DNA of 48,713 nucleotides from JBBKWH01 sp037968855 (GCA_037968855.1 JBBKWH010000103.1:1-48713); one strand, 5' to 3'. Shown: positions 17,479 to 26,946, numbered from the stretch's first letter. Program-made: numbers and translations. The notes: generated from the letters alone by a model not told the origin.

Positions 17479-18023
17479 GGCAGCAGGCTCCGTACGTCAA
17501 TTGGGGCGGCTTCCGACTCGGCAGTGCCTTTTGGCTTACCGTTGACGGCCATACCAGTCACCCGATAGAAGTTATAGTCTGGATATTTACCCGGTCCAGA
17601 AATTAGCAAATGCTCTTTTTCGTAGACCAAGTCCTGCCGCACAAACTCGGCCATTTCAAAATCAGGCGTCAGCTGAATGGCAGTGGTTGGACAGGCTTCT
17701 TCGCACATGCCACAAAAAATACAGCGCGAAAAGTTAATCCGGAAAAACTCTGGATACCAACGGCCATCTTCTTTTTCGGCTTTTTGTAGCGAAATACAAC
17801 CGACCGGACAAGCCACTGCACACAAGTTACAGGCCACACAACGCTCTTCACCATCGGGGTCGCGTGTCAGCACAATCCGACCACGATAACGCGGTGGCGG
17901 ATTAACCGGCTGTTCTGGGTACATCAAGGTCGAGCGTTTGCGAAACCCATGACTAAACACCATAAACAAACTGCGTAGCTGCGTACCAGCACCGACAATC
18001 AGCCCGCTTAGAAGCTTTAACAT
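17475..18023 (-). CDS. nuoI: NADH-quinone oxidoreductase subunit I
   Basis: The 182-residue NuoI is the peripheral-arm ferredoxin-like subunit that carries clusters N6a and N6b between NuoG and NuoB. Two 4Fe-4S motifs are present: CVACNLCAVACPVGC and CIFCGMCEEACPTTA. The N-terminal amphipathic helix (LLSGLIVGAGTQLRSLFMVF) contacts the membrane arm. RYRGRIVLTRDPDGEERC precedes the first cluster, as in the family. It starts 24 bases after nuoH with a ribosome site (AGGAGAA) just upstream, and overlaps nuoJ by 4 bases. Confidence 0.97.
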   Translation of the reverse strand: MLKLLSGLIVGAGTQLRSLFMVFSHGFRKRSTLMYPEQPVNPPPRYRGRIVLTRDPDGEERCVACNLCAVACPVGCISLQKAEKEDGRWYPEFFRINFSRCIFCGMCEEACPTTAIQLTPDFEMAEFVRQDLVYEKEHLLISGPGKYPDYNFYRVTGMAVNGKPKGTAESEAAPIDVRSLLP

Positions 18024-18047
18024 CTGAAGTTCTCCTGAAATTCGGGC

Positions 18048-19082
18048 TTAAGTCGCAGGCTGCATATACAGAATCACTGCCGCAGTGACCAGCAGGTTCA
18101 GCAGAGACAGCGGTAGACAGACTTTCCAACCAAAGTTCATCACTTGGTCATAACGTGGACGCAGCAATGAACCACGCGCCAACACAAACATCATGATGAA
18201 AAACACCGTTTTGGCCACAAACCAAAATAGCGGCGGCACGAACGGAATATCCAAATTAAATGGCGCTAACCAGCCACCAAAGAACAAGGTGGTAATCATG
18301 GCAGAGATCAGCACCACGTTGATGTATTCACCAACGAAGAACATGCCCCACTTCATACCGGAATATTCGATGTGATAACCATCGGCAATTTCTTGCTCGG
18401 CTTCGGGTTGATCGAATGGATGACGGTGCGTGACCGCCACACCAGCAATCACAAACACCACAAAGGCCAGCGGCTGCGTGACCACAAACCATAGCCCCTC
18501 TTGGGCAGCAACGATATCACGCAGACTAAATGAGCCAGCAATCGCCACCACACCCATCAGCGAGATACCCATAAACACTTCGTAGCTGACCGTTTGCGCC
18601 GCAGAGCGCAAGCCACCAAGCAAGGAGTATTTGTTGTTGGATGCCCAACCAGCAAACAGCACCGCATAGACCGCCAAACCCGCCATACCAAAGAAGAACA
18701 GCAGGCCGACATCAAGGTCAGACACGCCCAACGTTGGCGCAAGAGGAATCACCAAGAACGACAGCAACGCTGTTGCCATTGCGACCGCAGGGGCCAAAAT
18801 AAAGGTGAACTTATCCGAAAACTGTGGCGTCCAGTCTTCTTTAAACATCATCTTGAGCATGTCAGCAACGATTTGGAAAATACCAAACGGGCCAACACGG
18901 TTTGGGCCGTAGCGGTCTTGCCACCATGCCAACAGACGACGCTCAATAAAACTAAGCAGCGCCGCAACAATCACCACCACCAACAGAATGACCACGGCTT
19001 GCAACACCGAAAAGGTCACTTCCCATTGGCCTTGGCTCATATAAGGCGTTAAAAATTGAGGAATATTGGTATCCGCGCGCAT
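18048..19082 (-). CDS. nuoH: NADH-quinone oxidoreductase subunit H
   Basis: The 344-residue NuoH (ND1 equivalent) is the membrane subunit that forms the quinone chamber with NuoB and NuoD. Conserved blocks are ERRLLAWWQDRYGPNRVGPFG near residue 48, DLDVGLLFFFGM, GLRSAAQTVSYEVFMG, the acidic loop FDQPEAEQEIADGYHIEYSGMKW split as FDQPEAEQEIADG then YHIEYSGMKW, and RYDQVMNFGWK near the end. Eight helices are expected. It starts one base after the nuoG stop and is slightly longer than E. coli NuoH (325). Confidence 0.97.
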   Translation of the reverse strand: MRADTNIPQFLTPYMSQGQWEVTFSVLQAVVILLVVVIVAALLSFIERRLLAWWQDRYGPNRVGPFGIFQIVADMLKMMFKEDWTPQFSDKFTFILAPAVAMATALLSFLVIPLAPTLGVSDLDVGLLFFFGMAGLAVYAVLFAGWASNNKYSLLGGLRSAAQTVSYEVFMGISLMGVVAIAGSFSLRDIVAAQEGLWFVVTQPLAFVVFVIAGVAVTHRHPFDQPEAEQEIADGYHIEYSGMKWGMFFVGEYINVVLISAMITTLFFGGWLAPFNLDIPFVPPLFWFVAKTVFFIMMFVLARGSLLRPRYDQVMNFGWKVCLPLSLLNLLVTAAVILYMQPAT

Positions 19083-19083
19083 A

Positions 19084-21786
19084 TCAGCCCCCTACCGCTT
19101 GAGCGGCGACCGAAACAGACAACGGCTGCGACAGATCCAACACCGCCGCTTGACCGACTGGGTAACCAATCATGCTTGGCGGCAGGTAATCGACAATTTC
19201 AACGGCTAAGGTCACGCTGTCTTGGCCTGCACTTAAGGTCAGCATTTGACCATTTTGTACATTCAGCTGTGCCGCGTCATCTTCGCTGACCCGCAAGGTT
19301 GGGGTACTGATACGGGTTTGCATCACACTACTCTTGGCGGCCATTTCGTCACTGCCATAGATGTCATACATCGGCAATAAGCGGAATTGACCCAAGGCTA
19401 TTTTTTCGGCCTCTGGTGCCACATAGCGACGTGCAGCACGCTTGGGCAACAGATCAAACAGACGCACACCAGAATCACCAGATTTTAAATGGCCACCCAC
19501 TTCGTCTTGAAACTTGTTCCATGACTGTGGTGAGTTCCAACCCGGCGCCCATGCAAAGGGAATCAAGGCACTGTTTTCTTGTGGACCAACATAGCCTTCC
19601 ATCGAGAAGGTCAATGCCGAATCTTTGTCTTGTGGTGCGCGTGGCTCATGCACCGACAAATTGGCGCGCATGGAGGTGCGACCCGAATAACGGCGTGGCT
19701 CACGAGCAATCTTTAAGCCTTTGACCCGATAACCGGCATTGGGTGCGACATCGGCCAAGCTGTCAAACTGTGGCAATTGGCGAACAATGGCATCAATCAC
19801 ATCGTCCAAAATACTCCATTCAATCGCACGACCGTCTAGGCCGGTTTTGATTGCATGCAGCCAGCGCCAGCCTTCTTTGATGTCGATGCTTGGATCATAG
19901 TAGCTGGCATCAAACACTTGGAAGTAACGCTGAGCGCGGCCTTCGTTTGACACCACAGTGCCATCGCCTTCCGCAAAGCTCGCGACGGGCAGCACCAAAC
20001 TGGCACGGCCCACGGTGTCGGTCTGCTGATGATCTAGCACGATCAAGGTTGGCGTTTTGCTCAAGACATGTTGCACCATCGCTTTTGGCAACCGGCGGAA
20101 CAAGTCGTTTTCGGCAATCACCACGGCATCAAAATCGGCCATTAAGGCATCTTCTAAGGCTAAGCCACCCAGTAGCGCCATGCCCATTGAGTTGACTTCT
20201 GGCACGACCAGCGTAATCCCAGCGTGTGCGCCCAAGGCTTTAGCAATCGCTGCGGCGGCATCTAGCAAGGCTGGATCTTGCAAGCTAGTACCACTGACCA
20301 CCAAAGGCTTTTTGGCGGCTTTAAGGTCGGCAGCCATACTGCGCGCAAACTCAGCCGCTTCATCCGACACACCGCTGATCGCATCGCCAGCAATCGCGGC
20401 GGCGACTGCAAAGCCCAAACGCGCAATGTCGTTTGGTGTGGCAACACAGCCACCTTCGGTGATGTCGTTTAAGCGAGTTTCACTCACGCCCAAAATGTAG
20501 ACAGGGCTTTTCTCGTGTTGGGCAATCCGCGCAACCGGCTCGGCCAGCCAATCTTGGGTTTTGCGTTCTTCGGCCATGCTGACCGCTTTGCTCTTGGCTG
20601 CTTGACGAATCGACAAAGCAATCCGTGGTGCGGTCTGGGTCACATCTTCGCCCAGCACAATCACCGCATCATAGCTTTCGATATCACGCAGACTGGGGCT
20701 AAACATACCTTCGGTTTGCAAGATTGCTGCGGCTTGCTCAACCAAGGCTTGCTCGGCACGCGGTAAGCCAGTCGAGAAACGATCTGTACCGACCAACTCA
20801 CGCAAGGCAAAGTTGGTTTCTAGGCTGGCACGTGGTGAGCCAATACCAAGGATTTTTTTGCCTTTAAGTTGTGCAATCGCATAGTCCAGCGCCAGATCAA
20901 CCGTGCTGCCAACCAACTTGCCGTCGATTTTTTGCTTTGGTTGACGCGGGCGATCTTTACGATTGACTGCGCCATAACCAAAGCGGCCACGGTCACACAA
21001 GAAGTAATGGTTTACATCACCGTTAAAGCGGTTTTCGATCCGGCGAATTTCGCCATAGCGCTCGCCCGGTGAGGTATTGCAGCCGACCGAGCAGTTTTGG
21101 CAAACACTCGGTGCATACTGCATATCCCACTTACGGTTGTAGCGTTCGCTATGGGTTTTGTCGGTAAACACGCCGGTTGGGCAGACTTCAACGAGGTTGC
21201 CTGAGAACTCACTCTCTAGCACACCGTCTTTTTCGCGACCAAAATAGACGTTTGAGGCCGCGCCATACACGCCTAGATCGGTGCCACCGGCATAGTCTTT
21301 GTAATAACGCACACAACGATAACAGGCGATACAGCGGTTCATCTCATGCGAGATAAACGGGCCTAAGTCCTGATTTTGGTGGGTACGTTTGGTAAAGCGA
21401 TAGCGACGACGATCATGGCCGGTCATCACGGTCATGTCTTGCAGATGGCAATGGCCGCCTTCTTCACAGACTGGACAGTCGTGCGGATGGTTGGTCATTA
21501 GCCATTCAACCACGCTGGCGCGAAAGGCTTTGGCCTCATCGTCGTCAATCGAGATGAAGGTGTTGTTGTCGGCGACCGGTGTCATGCAGGACATGACCAG
21601 ACGACCGCGTTTGTCATCGGCGTTGGCAAACTGTTTGACCGCACACTGACGGCACGCGCCAACGCTACCCAGCGCTGGATGCCAACAGAAATACGGAATA
21701 TCTAAGCCAATCGACAGACAGGCCTGTAGCAGGTTGTCCGCGCCATTGACTTCAAGTTGCTTGCCATCGACATGAATGGTTGCCAT
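19084..21786 (-). CDS. nuoG: NADH-quinone oxidoreductase subunit G
   Basis: The 900-residue NuoG is the large iron-sulfur subunit of the complex I NADH-dehydrogenase arm. The N-terminal 2Fe-2S domain has Cys at FCWHPALGSVGACRQC and later in MSCMTP (N1b); the His-Cys cluster is HPHDCPVCEEGGHC (N5), and CIACYRCVRYYKD with VEVCPTG gives N4. A third motif, CQNCSVGC followed after 27 residues by another Cys, supplies the extra N7 cluster found in E. coli-type but not mitochondrial enzymes. The remaining ~600 residues are the molybdopterin-oxidoreductase-like domain without a cofactor. Length is close to E. coli (908). It starts 12 bases after nuoF and ends 1 base before nuoH. Confidence 0.97.
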   Translation of the reverse strand: MATIHVDGKQLEVNGADNLLQACLSIGLDIPYFCWHPALGSVGACRQCAVKQFANADDKRGRLVMSCMTPVADNNTFISIDDDEAKAFRASVVEWLMTNHPHDCPVCEEGGHCHLQDMTVMTGHDRRRYRFTKRTHQNQDLGPFISHEMNRCIACYRCVRYYKDYAGGTDLGVYGAASNVYFGREKDGVLESEFSGNLVEVCPTGVFTDKTHSERYNRKWDMQYAPSVCQNCSVGCNTSPGERYGEIRRIENRFNGDVNHYFLCDRGRFGYGAVNRKDRPRQPKQKIDGKLVGSTVDLALDYAIAQLKGKKILGIGSPRASLETNFALRELVGTDRFSTGLPRAEQALVEQAAAILQTEGMFSPSLRDIESYDAVIVLGEDVTQTAPRIALSIRQAAKSKAVSMAEERKTQDWLAEPVARIAQHEKSPVYILGVSETRLNDITEGGCVATPNDIARLGFAVAAAIAGDAISGVSDEAAEFARSMAADLKAAKKPLVVSGTSLQDPALLDAAAAIAKALGAHAGITLVVPEVNSMGMALLGGLALEDALMADFDAVVIAENDLFRRLPKAMVQHVLSKTPTLIVLDHQQTDTVGRASLVLPVASFAEGDGTVVSNEGRAQRYFQVFDASYYDPSIDIKEGWRWLHAIKTGLDGRAIEWSILDDVIDAIVRQLPQFDSLADVAPNAGYRVKGLKIAREPRRYSGRTSMRANLSVHEPRAPQDKDSALTFSMEGYVGPQENSALIPFAWAPGWNSPQSWNKFQDEVGGHLKSGDSGVRLFDLLPKRAARRYVAPEAEKIALGQFRLLPMYDIYGSDEMAAKSSVMQTRISTPTLRVSEDDAAQLNVQNGQMLTLSAGQDSVTLAVEIVDYLPPSMIGYPVGQAAVLDLSQPLSVSVAAQAVGG

Positions 21787-21798
21787 CAGTCGAATTCC

Positions 21799-23142
21799 TT
21801 ATGCTTGCTTAATTTGGGCGACGCTGGCATCAACCGTGACAGGCTTGATACCGGCTTCAAATTCGGGGCGGAAATACTTCAGCGCACTTTGCAGCGGCTC
21901 CATCGCACCCGGTGCGTGGGCGCAGAAGGTTTTGCCAATCCACAGATTTTTGGTTAGCTCGGTCAGCGCTTGAATGTCTTCTTCTTTGCCTTGCTTTTGC
22001 TCTAGCGCACGAAGGATCTTGACCCCCCATGGCAGACCATCGCGGCATGGCGTACACCAACCACATGATTCACGGGCAAAAAATTCTTCAAGGTTGCGCA
22101 GCAACGACACCATGTCTTGGGTTTGATCCACCACCATGACCAAGCAAGTACCCAAACGGCTACCGGCTTTCATGATGCTGTCAAAATCCATTGGCAGATC
22201 AAGGTGTTCTGGCATCAAAAAGTCTGTCGATGCACCACCGGGTAACCAGCACTTGAGGGTCAAGCCATCCTGCATGCCACCAGCGTGATCTTCGATCACT
22301 TCACGTGCGCTGGTGCCCATCGGCAATTCCCACAAACCAGGGAACTTGACCTTGCCCGATGCGCCATAAATCTTGGTACCAGGGTCAGTGCTTTTGCCAG
22401 CGGACAAGCCTTTAAACCACTCTGCACCGCGCAAAATAATATTTGGCACGTTGGTGAGGGTTTCGACGTTGTTGACGATGGTCGGACGACCCCATGCACC
22501 AGCCACTTGTGGAAACGGTGGTTTGGTGCGTGGGTTGGCACGGCGGCCTTCTAGCGAGTTGATCAGCGCGGTTTCTTCTCCGCAGATATAACGACCTGCA
22601 CCAGTGTGCACATACAACTCAAAGTTGTAGCCAGTGCCCAAGATATTCTCGCCCAAATAGCCTTTGGCACGGGCTTGATCGATGGCATCGTTGAGGTGCT
22701 TGGCCGCCTGAATGTACTCACCACGAATAAAGATATAACCGCAGGTTGCACCAATGGCAAAACCAGAGGTAATCATGCCTTCGATCAACTGATGCGGCAG
22801 TTTTTCCATCAACAGACGGTCTTTAAACGTACCTGGCTCCATCTCGTCGGCGTTACAGATCAGGTAGCGCGGGCCACCGTCATGCTTGGGCAGCAATGAC
22901 CACTTAATCCCTGCCGGAAATCCTGCACCACCACGACCGCGCAAGGTGGCGTCTTTCACCACACCCTGTACATCGTCAGGCGTCATGGCCATGGCTTTTT
23001 TCATACCGGCGTAGCCTTCTAGCGACTCATACAAGTCGATATCTAGCACGGCATCGGCACGGCTTAAACGCCATGTCAGTGGTTTGGTTTCTGGGCTAAC
23101 GGTGGCTTTGTCGCCATAAATCGCAATGCGTTCGGTATTCAT
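21799..23142 (-). CDS. nuoF: NADH-quinone oxidoreductase subunit F
   Basis: The 447-residue NuoF binds NADH and FMN and carries cluster N3, the entry point of electrons. The glycine-rich GRGGAGFPAGIKW (NADH/FMN site, near residue 70), CNADEMEPGTFKDR, GAGRYICGEETALINSLEG and the cluster motif SCGWCTPCRDG with a later Cys in TFCAHAPGA are all present. Length matches E. coli (445). It overlaps the nuoE stop by 4 bases in an ATGA junction. All catalytic features appear intact. Confidence 0.98.
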   Translation of the reverse strand: MNTERIAIYGDKATVSPETKPLTWRLSRADAVLDIDLYESLEGYAGMKKAMAMTPDDVQGVVKDATLRGRGGAGFPAGIKWSLLPKHDGGPRYLICNADEMEPGTFKDRLLMEKLPHQLIEGMITSGFAIGATCGYIFIRGEYIQAAKHLNDAIDQARAKGYLGENILGTGYNFELYVHTGAGRYICGEETALINSLEGRRANPRTKPPFPQVAGAWGRPTIVNNVETLTNVPNIILRGAEWFKGLSAGKSTDPGTKIYGASGKVKFPGLWELPMGTSAREVIEDHAGGMQDGLTLKCWLPGGASTDFLMPEHLDLPMDFDSIMKAGSRLGTCLVMVVDQTQDMVSLLRNLEEFFARESCGWCTPCRDGLPWGVKILRALEQKQGKEEDIQALTELTKNLWIGKTFCAHAPGAMEPLQSALKYFRPEFEAGIKPVTVDASVAQIKQA

Positions 23143-23648
23143 ACATAACGCTCCAACAGACTGGCAATATCACTGATCGCCACTAAGCCGTGGGTGTCTT
23201 CGTCGATCATCAAGGTTGGACCTTGGTCGCAGTTGCCCAAGCAGCAAATTGGCAATAAGGTAAACCGGCCATCAGCGGTGGTTTGACCATATTGAATGCC
23301 CAAATGTTGCTTAAAGCCGTCGGCCAGCGACTCCGCGCCAGTCAAGAAGCAAGCAATCGAGTCACACAACAAAATGACGTGACGGCCGACCGGCTGGCGA
23401 TAAATGCGGTTATAAAACGTTGCCACACCTTCGATGTCAGTAGCCGGAATGCGCAACATCTGCGCGATGGCAGTCACTTGCGTATCGTTGACCCAGCCAT
23501 TGCGCTTTTGCACGATCTTCAGCGCATCCAATGAGGCCGCACGTGGATCAGGATAGTGATGCATATAGTGTTCGATGTCGTGACGTTCCTGTTCAGTCAG
23601 GATGGTCGCAACATCAACACGCGGTTGTTTATCAGTCAAAATCAGCAT
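23139..23648 (-). CDS. nuoE: NADH-quinone oxidoreductase subunit E
   Basis: The 169-residue NuoE has a thioredoxin-like fold and carries the 2Fe-2S cluster N1a. Ligands are visible as C95-x4-C100 (LLCDSIAC) and C136-x3-C140 (CLGNC). The preceding EGVATFYNRIYRQPVGRH block is diagnostic. It follows nuoCD by 14 bases with a GGAA ribosome site and overlaps nuoF by 4 bases. Length fits the family (~166). Confidence 0.97.
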   Translation of the reverse strand: MLILTDKQPRVDVATILTEQERHDIEHYMHHYPDPRAASLDALKIVQKRNGWVNDTQVTAIAQMLRIPATDIEGVATFYNRIYRQPVGRHVILLCDSIACFLTGAESLADGFKQHLGIQYGQTTADGRFTLLPICCLGNCDQGPTLMIDEDTHGLVAISDIASLLERYV

Positions 23649-23662
23649 GATTCATCAGTTCC

Positions 23663-25453
23663 TTAGCGATCCACGTCAGCCATCACAAAATCGATTGAGG
23701 CCAAATAGGCGATCAAATCGGGAATCATGCTGCCGTTAATGACAGACGGCATCTGTTGAAGATGCGCATAGCTTGGGGTGCGAATTCGCGTCCGATAGCT
23801 CATGGTGCTGTGGTCTGAGGTCAGATAGTAGCTATTAATGCCTTTGGTGGCTTCGACCAGCATGCTCGACTCGCCCGCTGGCATGACCGGCCCCCACGAT
23901 ACCGACAAGAAGTGGGTAATCAGGGTTTCGATGTCGTGCAGGGTTTTGTCTTTGGGCGGGGGTACGGCCAATGGGTGATCAGCCTTGTATGGGCCTGCTG
24001 GCATGTTGTCCATACACTGACGAATAATGCGCAATGATTGACGCATTTCTTCAACCCGCACCATGCAGCGGTCATAGGCATCGCCGTTATGACCCAAAGG
24101 CACTTCAAAGTCGAAGTTCTCGTAGCCGCAATACGGACGTGCTTTACGCAAGTCAAAATCAACACCCGTGGCGCGTAGACTTGGTCCAGTCACACCCCAA
24201 GCCAAGGCTTGACGGGCATCGTATTGCGCCACGTTTTTGGTCCGGCCAATCATTACGCTGTTTTTCATGGCGGCTTTGACGTATTCGTCTAGACGCTTTG
24301 GCATCCAATCAAGGAATTCGCCGACCAGTTTTTCCCAGCCTTTAGGCAGGTCATGCGCCACGCCACCAATGCGGAACCATGCCGGATGCATGCGGAAACC
24401 AGTAATGGCTTCGATCACGTCATAGGCTTTTTGACGATCGGTAAACATAAAGAAGATCGGGGTCATCCCGCCGATATCTTGAATAAACGTACCGAAAAAC
24501 AGCAAGTGCGACGTGATACGGAAAAACTCGGTCATCATGATCCGGATGGTGTTGACCCGATCCGGCACGGTGATACCAGCCAGTTTTTCTACCGCCATCA
24601 CGTATGGCAGATTATTCATCACGCCGCCCAGATAATCGATCCGGTCGGTGTAAGGAATATAAGAATGCCATGTCTGACGCTCAGCCATTTTTTCGGCACC
24701 ACGATGGTGGTAGCCAATGTCCGGAATACAATCGAGAATTTCTTCACCATCCAACTGCAACACCAGTCGGAATGCACCGTGCGCAGACGGATGGTTTGGC
24801 CCCAAGTTCAAGAACATAAAGTCTTCGTCACGACCACTACGCTTCATGCCCCACTCTTCAGGACGGAAACGCAGTTGCTCTTGCTCAAAGTCTTGCTTGG
24901 CGGCGTTTAGACGATACGGATCAAACTCGGTGGCACGCGCCGAGTATTCTTTGCGCAGTGGATGACCTTCCCAGTAACGCGGCAACAAAATACGCTGCAA
25001 GTGTGGGTGACCCGCAAAATCAATCCCAAACATGTCCCACACTTCACGCTCGTACCAGTTGGCATTGGGCCAAATACGGGTAGCGGTTGGACAGCTCAAA
25101 TCCGATTCGTTCAGGGCAACTTTGATCCGAACATCACTGTTACGCTCAATCGATAACAAATGATAAAACACGGTAAAGTCTGACGGTGGCAACCCTTCGC
25201 GATGCTTACGCAAGCGCTCATCGACTGCCGACAAGTCGAGCAACATGACATAAGGCTTGGGCAATGTGCGCAAAAACATCAGCACGTCAAGCACTTGTGA
25301 ACGCTCAACCCAAAGGGTCGGCATATCATCAAAGGTGGGTTGCAAATACAGCGAGTCACCGAAACGGCCACGCAGCTCCTCAACCACAGCAAACGCTGGG
25401 CGTGGATCTGCCGGAACGGTGTTCTCCTGCAACGCAGTCTGAGTTTCAGCCAT
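23663..25453 (-). CDS. nuoC: NADH-quinone oxidoreductase subunit C/D fusion
   Basis: The 596-residue fused NuoCD forms part of the peripheral arm and the quinone-binding site. Residues ~1-190 are NuoC (LPKPYVMLLDLSAVDERLRK, NWYEREVWDMFGIDFAGHP, RILLPRYWEGHPLRKEY). The rest is NuoD (LNLGPNHPSAHGAFRLVLQL, DIGYHHRGAEKMAERQTWH, YRTRIRTPSYAHLQ, VMADVDR at the end). The fusion is typical of Gammaproteobacteria such as E. coli and Pseudomonas, and supports the taxonomic placement. It is separated from nuoB by an unusually long 80-base gap containing a hairpin; every other junction in the operon is 24 bases or shorter. Confidence 0.97.
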   Translation of the reverse strand: MAETQTALQENTVPADPRPAFAVVEELRGRFGDSLYLQPTFDDMPTLWVERSQVLDVLMFLRTLPKPYVMLLDLSAVDERLRKHREGLPPSDFTVFYHLLSIERNSDVRIKVALNESDLSCPTATRIWPNANWYEREVWDMFGIDFAGHPHLQRILLPRYWEGHPLRKEYSARATEFDPYRLNAAKQDFEQEQLRFRPEEWGMKRSGRDEDFMFLNLGPNHPSAHGAFRLVLQLDGEEILDCIPDIGYHHRGAEKMAERQTWHSYIPYTDRIDYLGGVMNNLPYVMAVEKLAGITVPDRVNTIRIMMTEFFRITSHLLFFGTFIQDIGGMTPIFFMFTDRQKAYDVIEAITGFRMHPAWFRIGGVAHDLPKGWEKLVGEFLDWMPKRLDEYVKAAMKNSVMIGRTKNVAQYDARQALAWGVTGPSLRATGVDFDLRKARPYCGYENFDFEVPLGHNGDAYDRCMVRVEEMRQSLRIIRQCMDNMPAGPYKADHPLAVPPPKDKTLHDIETLITHFLSVSWGPVMPAGESSMLVEATKGINSYYLTSDHSTMSYRTRIRTPSYAHLQQMPSVINGSMIPDLIAYLASIDFVMADVDR

Positions 25454-25503
25454 GAGAGCAGGCTTCCTGTTTTGGGTGTATTACGAATTCGGTGACGAGC
25501 AAA

Positions 25504-25520
25504 ACCGCCAATCTGGCGGT
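25504..25520. promoter_or_regulatory. GC-rich hairpin in the nuoB-nuoCD gap
   Basis: ACCGCCA (25504-25510) pairs perfectly with TGGCGGT (25514-25520) around a 3-base loop. On the minus (nuo) strand it is followed only by TTTT, so it is at best a weak terminator; on the plus strand a CTTTTTC tract follows. It sits in the only long gap in the operon (25454-25533) and may be an RNA-processing, attenuation or stability element. Confidence 0.5.
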
Positions 25521-25533
25521 CTTTTTCGTCTGG

Positions 25534-26202
25534 TTAAATCTCGTCTGGCGAGCGCAGGTTTTTGACTGCGATACGTTCAGCCTGTTTGCGATCTCGCTCA
25601 GGCTGCATCACAGGGCGATACAAGCCTTGATCCCCCGCCACCGACGACAACGGACGGCGTTCTTTGCCAATCGACTCTTGCAGCAACATCAAGGCTTGCA
25701 AAAACGCCTCTGGACGTGGCGGGCAACCGGGCACATACACATCGACAGGGATAAATTTATCCACGCCTTGCACCACCGAATAGATGTCATACATGCCGCC
25801 AGAATTGGCACAAGCACCCATCGAGATCACCCATTTTGGCTCTAGCATTTGCTCGTACAAGCGCTGAACCACAGGGGCCATTTTGACAAAACACGTACCG
25901 GCAACCACCATCAAGTCGGCCTGACGCGGTGAGGCACGAATAACCTCAGCACCAAAACGGGCCAAATCGTGTGGCGCGGTAAAGGCTGTCGCCATTTCGA
26001 CATAACAGCAAGAGAGACCAAAGTTGTATGGCCACAGCGAATTCTTACGACCCCAGTTGACGGCCAAATGGGCCATGTCTTCTAGACGGGTCATAAAAAT
26101 ATTTTTACTGACTTCGTCTTCGGTGGGATCACTGACCACTTGGCGGTCTTGGGCTGGATATTGTGGTGCGTCCAGATCGGCGCGAGTCAGGGTGTATTTC
26201 AT
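25534..26202 (-). CDS. nuoB: NADH-quinone oxidoreductase subunit B
   Basis: The 222-residue NuoB carries cluster N2, which passes electrons to quinone. The tandem cysteines C65-C66 in LSCCYVEM, C131 in MGACANSGGMYD and C160 in VPGCPPRPEA are the four ligands. FGAEVIRASPRQADLMVVAG is the conserved core. Length equals that of E. coli NuoB (220). It begins 7 bases after nuoA, and the hairpin-containing gap to nuoCD follows. Confidence 0.98.
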   Translation of the reverse strand: MKYTLTRADLDAPQYPAQDRQVVSDPTEDEVSKNIFMTRLEDMAHLAVNWGRKNSLWPYNFGLSCCYVEMATAFTAPHDLARFGAEVIRASPRQADLMVVAGTCFVKMAPVVQRLYEQMLEPKWVISMGACANSGGMYDIYSVVQGVDKFIPVDVYVPGCPPRPEAFLQALMLLQESIGKERRPLSSVAGDQGLYRPVMQPERDRKQAERIAVKNLRSPDEI

Positions 26203-26209
26203 GATGCGC

Positions 26210-26764
26210 TTATTCCTTCTCTAGACGTGGCGATTGATTCATGCGACCGGACAACTGCGCCGGAATCTTACCGGTTGGGTCACGCTCTAGCTCATCAATA
26301 CCCGTAAAGCGAGTGACTTCGGCCAAATCCAACGTACCACCGAACGGACTACCACTACGTGCTGCTTGCTCACGCTTGGTATTGATAATGTTGGTTTCGG
26401 GCGCCCAATCCAAGCCGCCAATGCGCCAGATATAGATCAAACCCGCCAACAACACGAGAATAAACACGGTCATTTCGATAAAGCCCATCCAGCCAGACTC
26501 GCGCACCGAGACTGCCCATGCGTACAAAAACAAGGCTTCAACGTCAAAGATGACAAAAAACATTGCCACCAAATAAAACTTGGCGGATAGACGCATACGC
26601 GCCCCACCAACACCAACAACACCAGATTCGAACGGTTCATTTTTGGCGCGACCTTTAGTGCGACCACCCAGCAGTTGCGGGACGGTGAGCATAAAGACAC
26701 ACAGGAAAACAACACCGATCACGAACGCCACTAAGGACCAATCGTGTGCAGTAAGGGCACTCAT
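26210..26764 (-). CDS. nuoA: NADH-quinone oxidoreductase subunit A
   Basis: The 184-residue NuoA (ND3 equivalent) is the first gene of the nuo operon. Three membrane helices are seen, at about residues 10-30, 65-85 (LVAMFFVIFDVEALFLYAWA with the conserved Asp-Val-Glu) and 95-115. The loop FESGVVGVGGARMRLSAKFY matches the family's quinone-site loop, although the usual Cys in that loop is Val here. It is longer than E. coli NuoA (147) through a polar C-terminal extension of about 60 residues. AGGAGTG (26773-26779) is the ribosome site, 9 bases before the ATG. Confidence 0.96.
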   Translation of the reverse strand: MSALTAHDWSLVAFVIGVVFLCVFMLTVPQLLGGRTKGRAKNEPFESGVVGVGGARMRLSAKFYLVAMFFVIFDVEALFLYAWAVSVRESGWMGFIEMTVFILVLLAGLIYIWRIGGLDWAPETNIINTKREQAARSGSPFGGTLDLAEVTRFTGIDELERDPTGKIPAQLSGRMNQSPRLEKE

Positions 26765-26783
26765 GCGGGGAACACTCCTGGCA

Positions 26784-26808
26784 GGCCGATGTTCAAAAAC
26801 ATCTGGCC
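26784..26808 (-). promoter_or_regulatory. Leader hairpin upstream of the nuoA ribosome site
   Basis: GGCC-GATGTT (26784-26793) pairs with AACATC-T-GGCC (26798-26808), leaving a CAAA/TTTG loop and one bulged base. It ends 5 bases before the nuoA Shine-Dalgarno sequence, so it lies in the 5' leader. A TATAGT hexamer (minus strand, 26845-26850) is a possible -10 about 80 bases before the ATG, without a clear -35. Could affect nuo translation or mRNA stability. Confidence 0.4.
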
Positions 26809-26946
26809 CACGGCCTCAATGTTGAACAGATACAATTGGCGCGAACTATACCCGATTTTGCGCCTTTTTTTCTACACAACACCAGAACGAAGTGTAGGCA
26901 GCAGATAAACGTTTTTTTAGATCACGCCGCACTGCATGCAGGCCAA

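Noticed and set aside
11681..26764. Many long antisense frames across the nuo genes (for example in nuoL and nuoG)
   Set aside because: The sense strand encodes canonical complex I subunits throughout; the antisense products are Gln/His/Arg-rich shadows.
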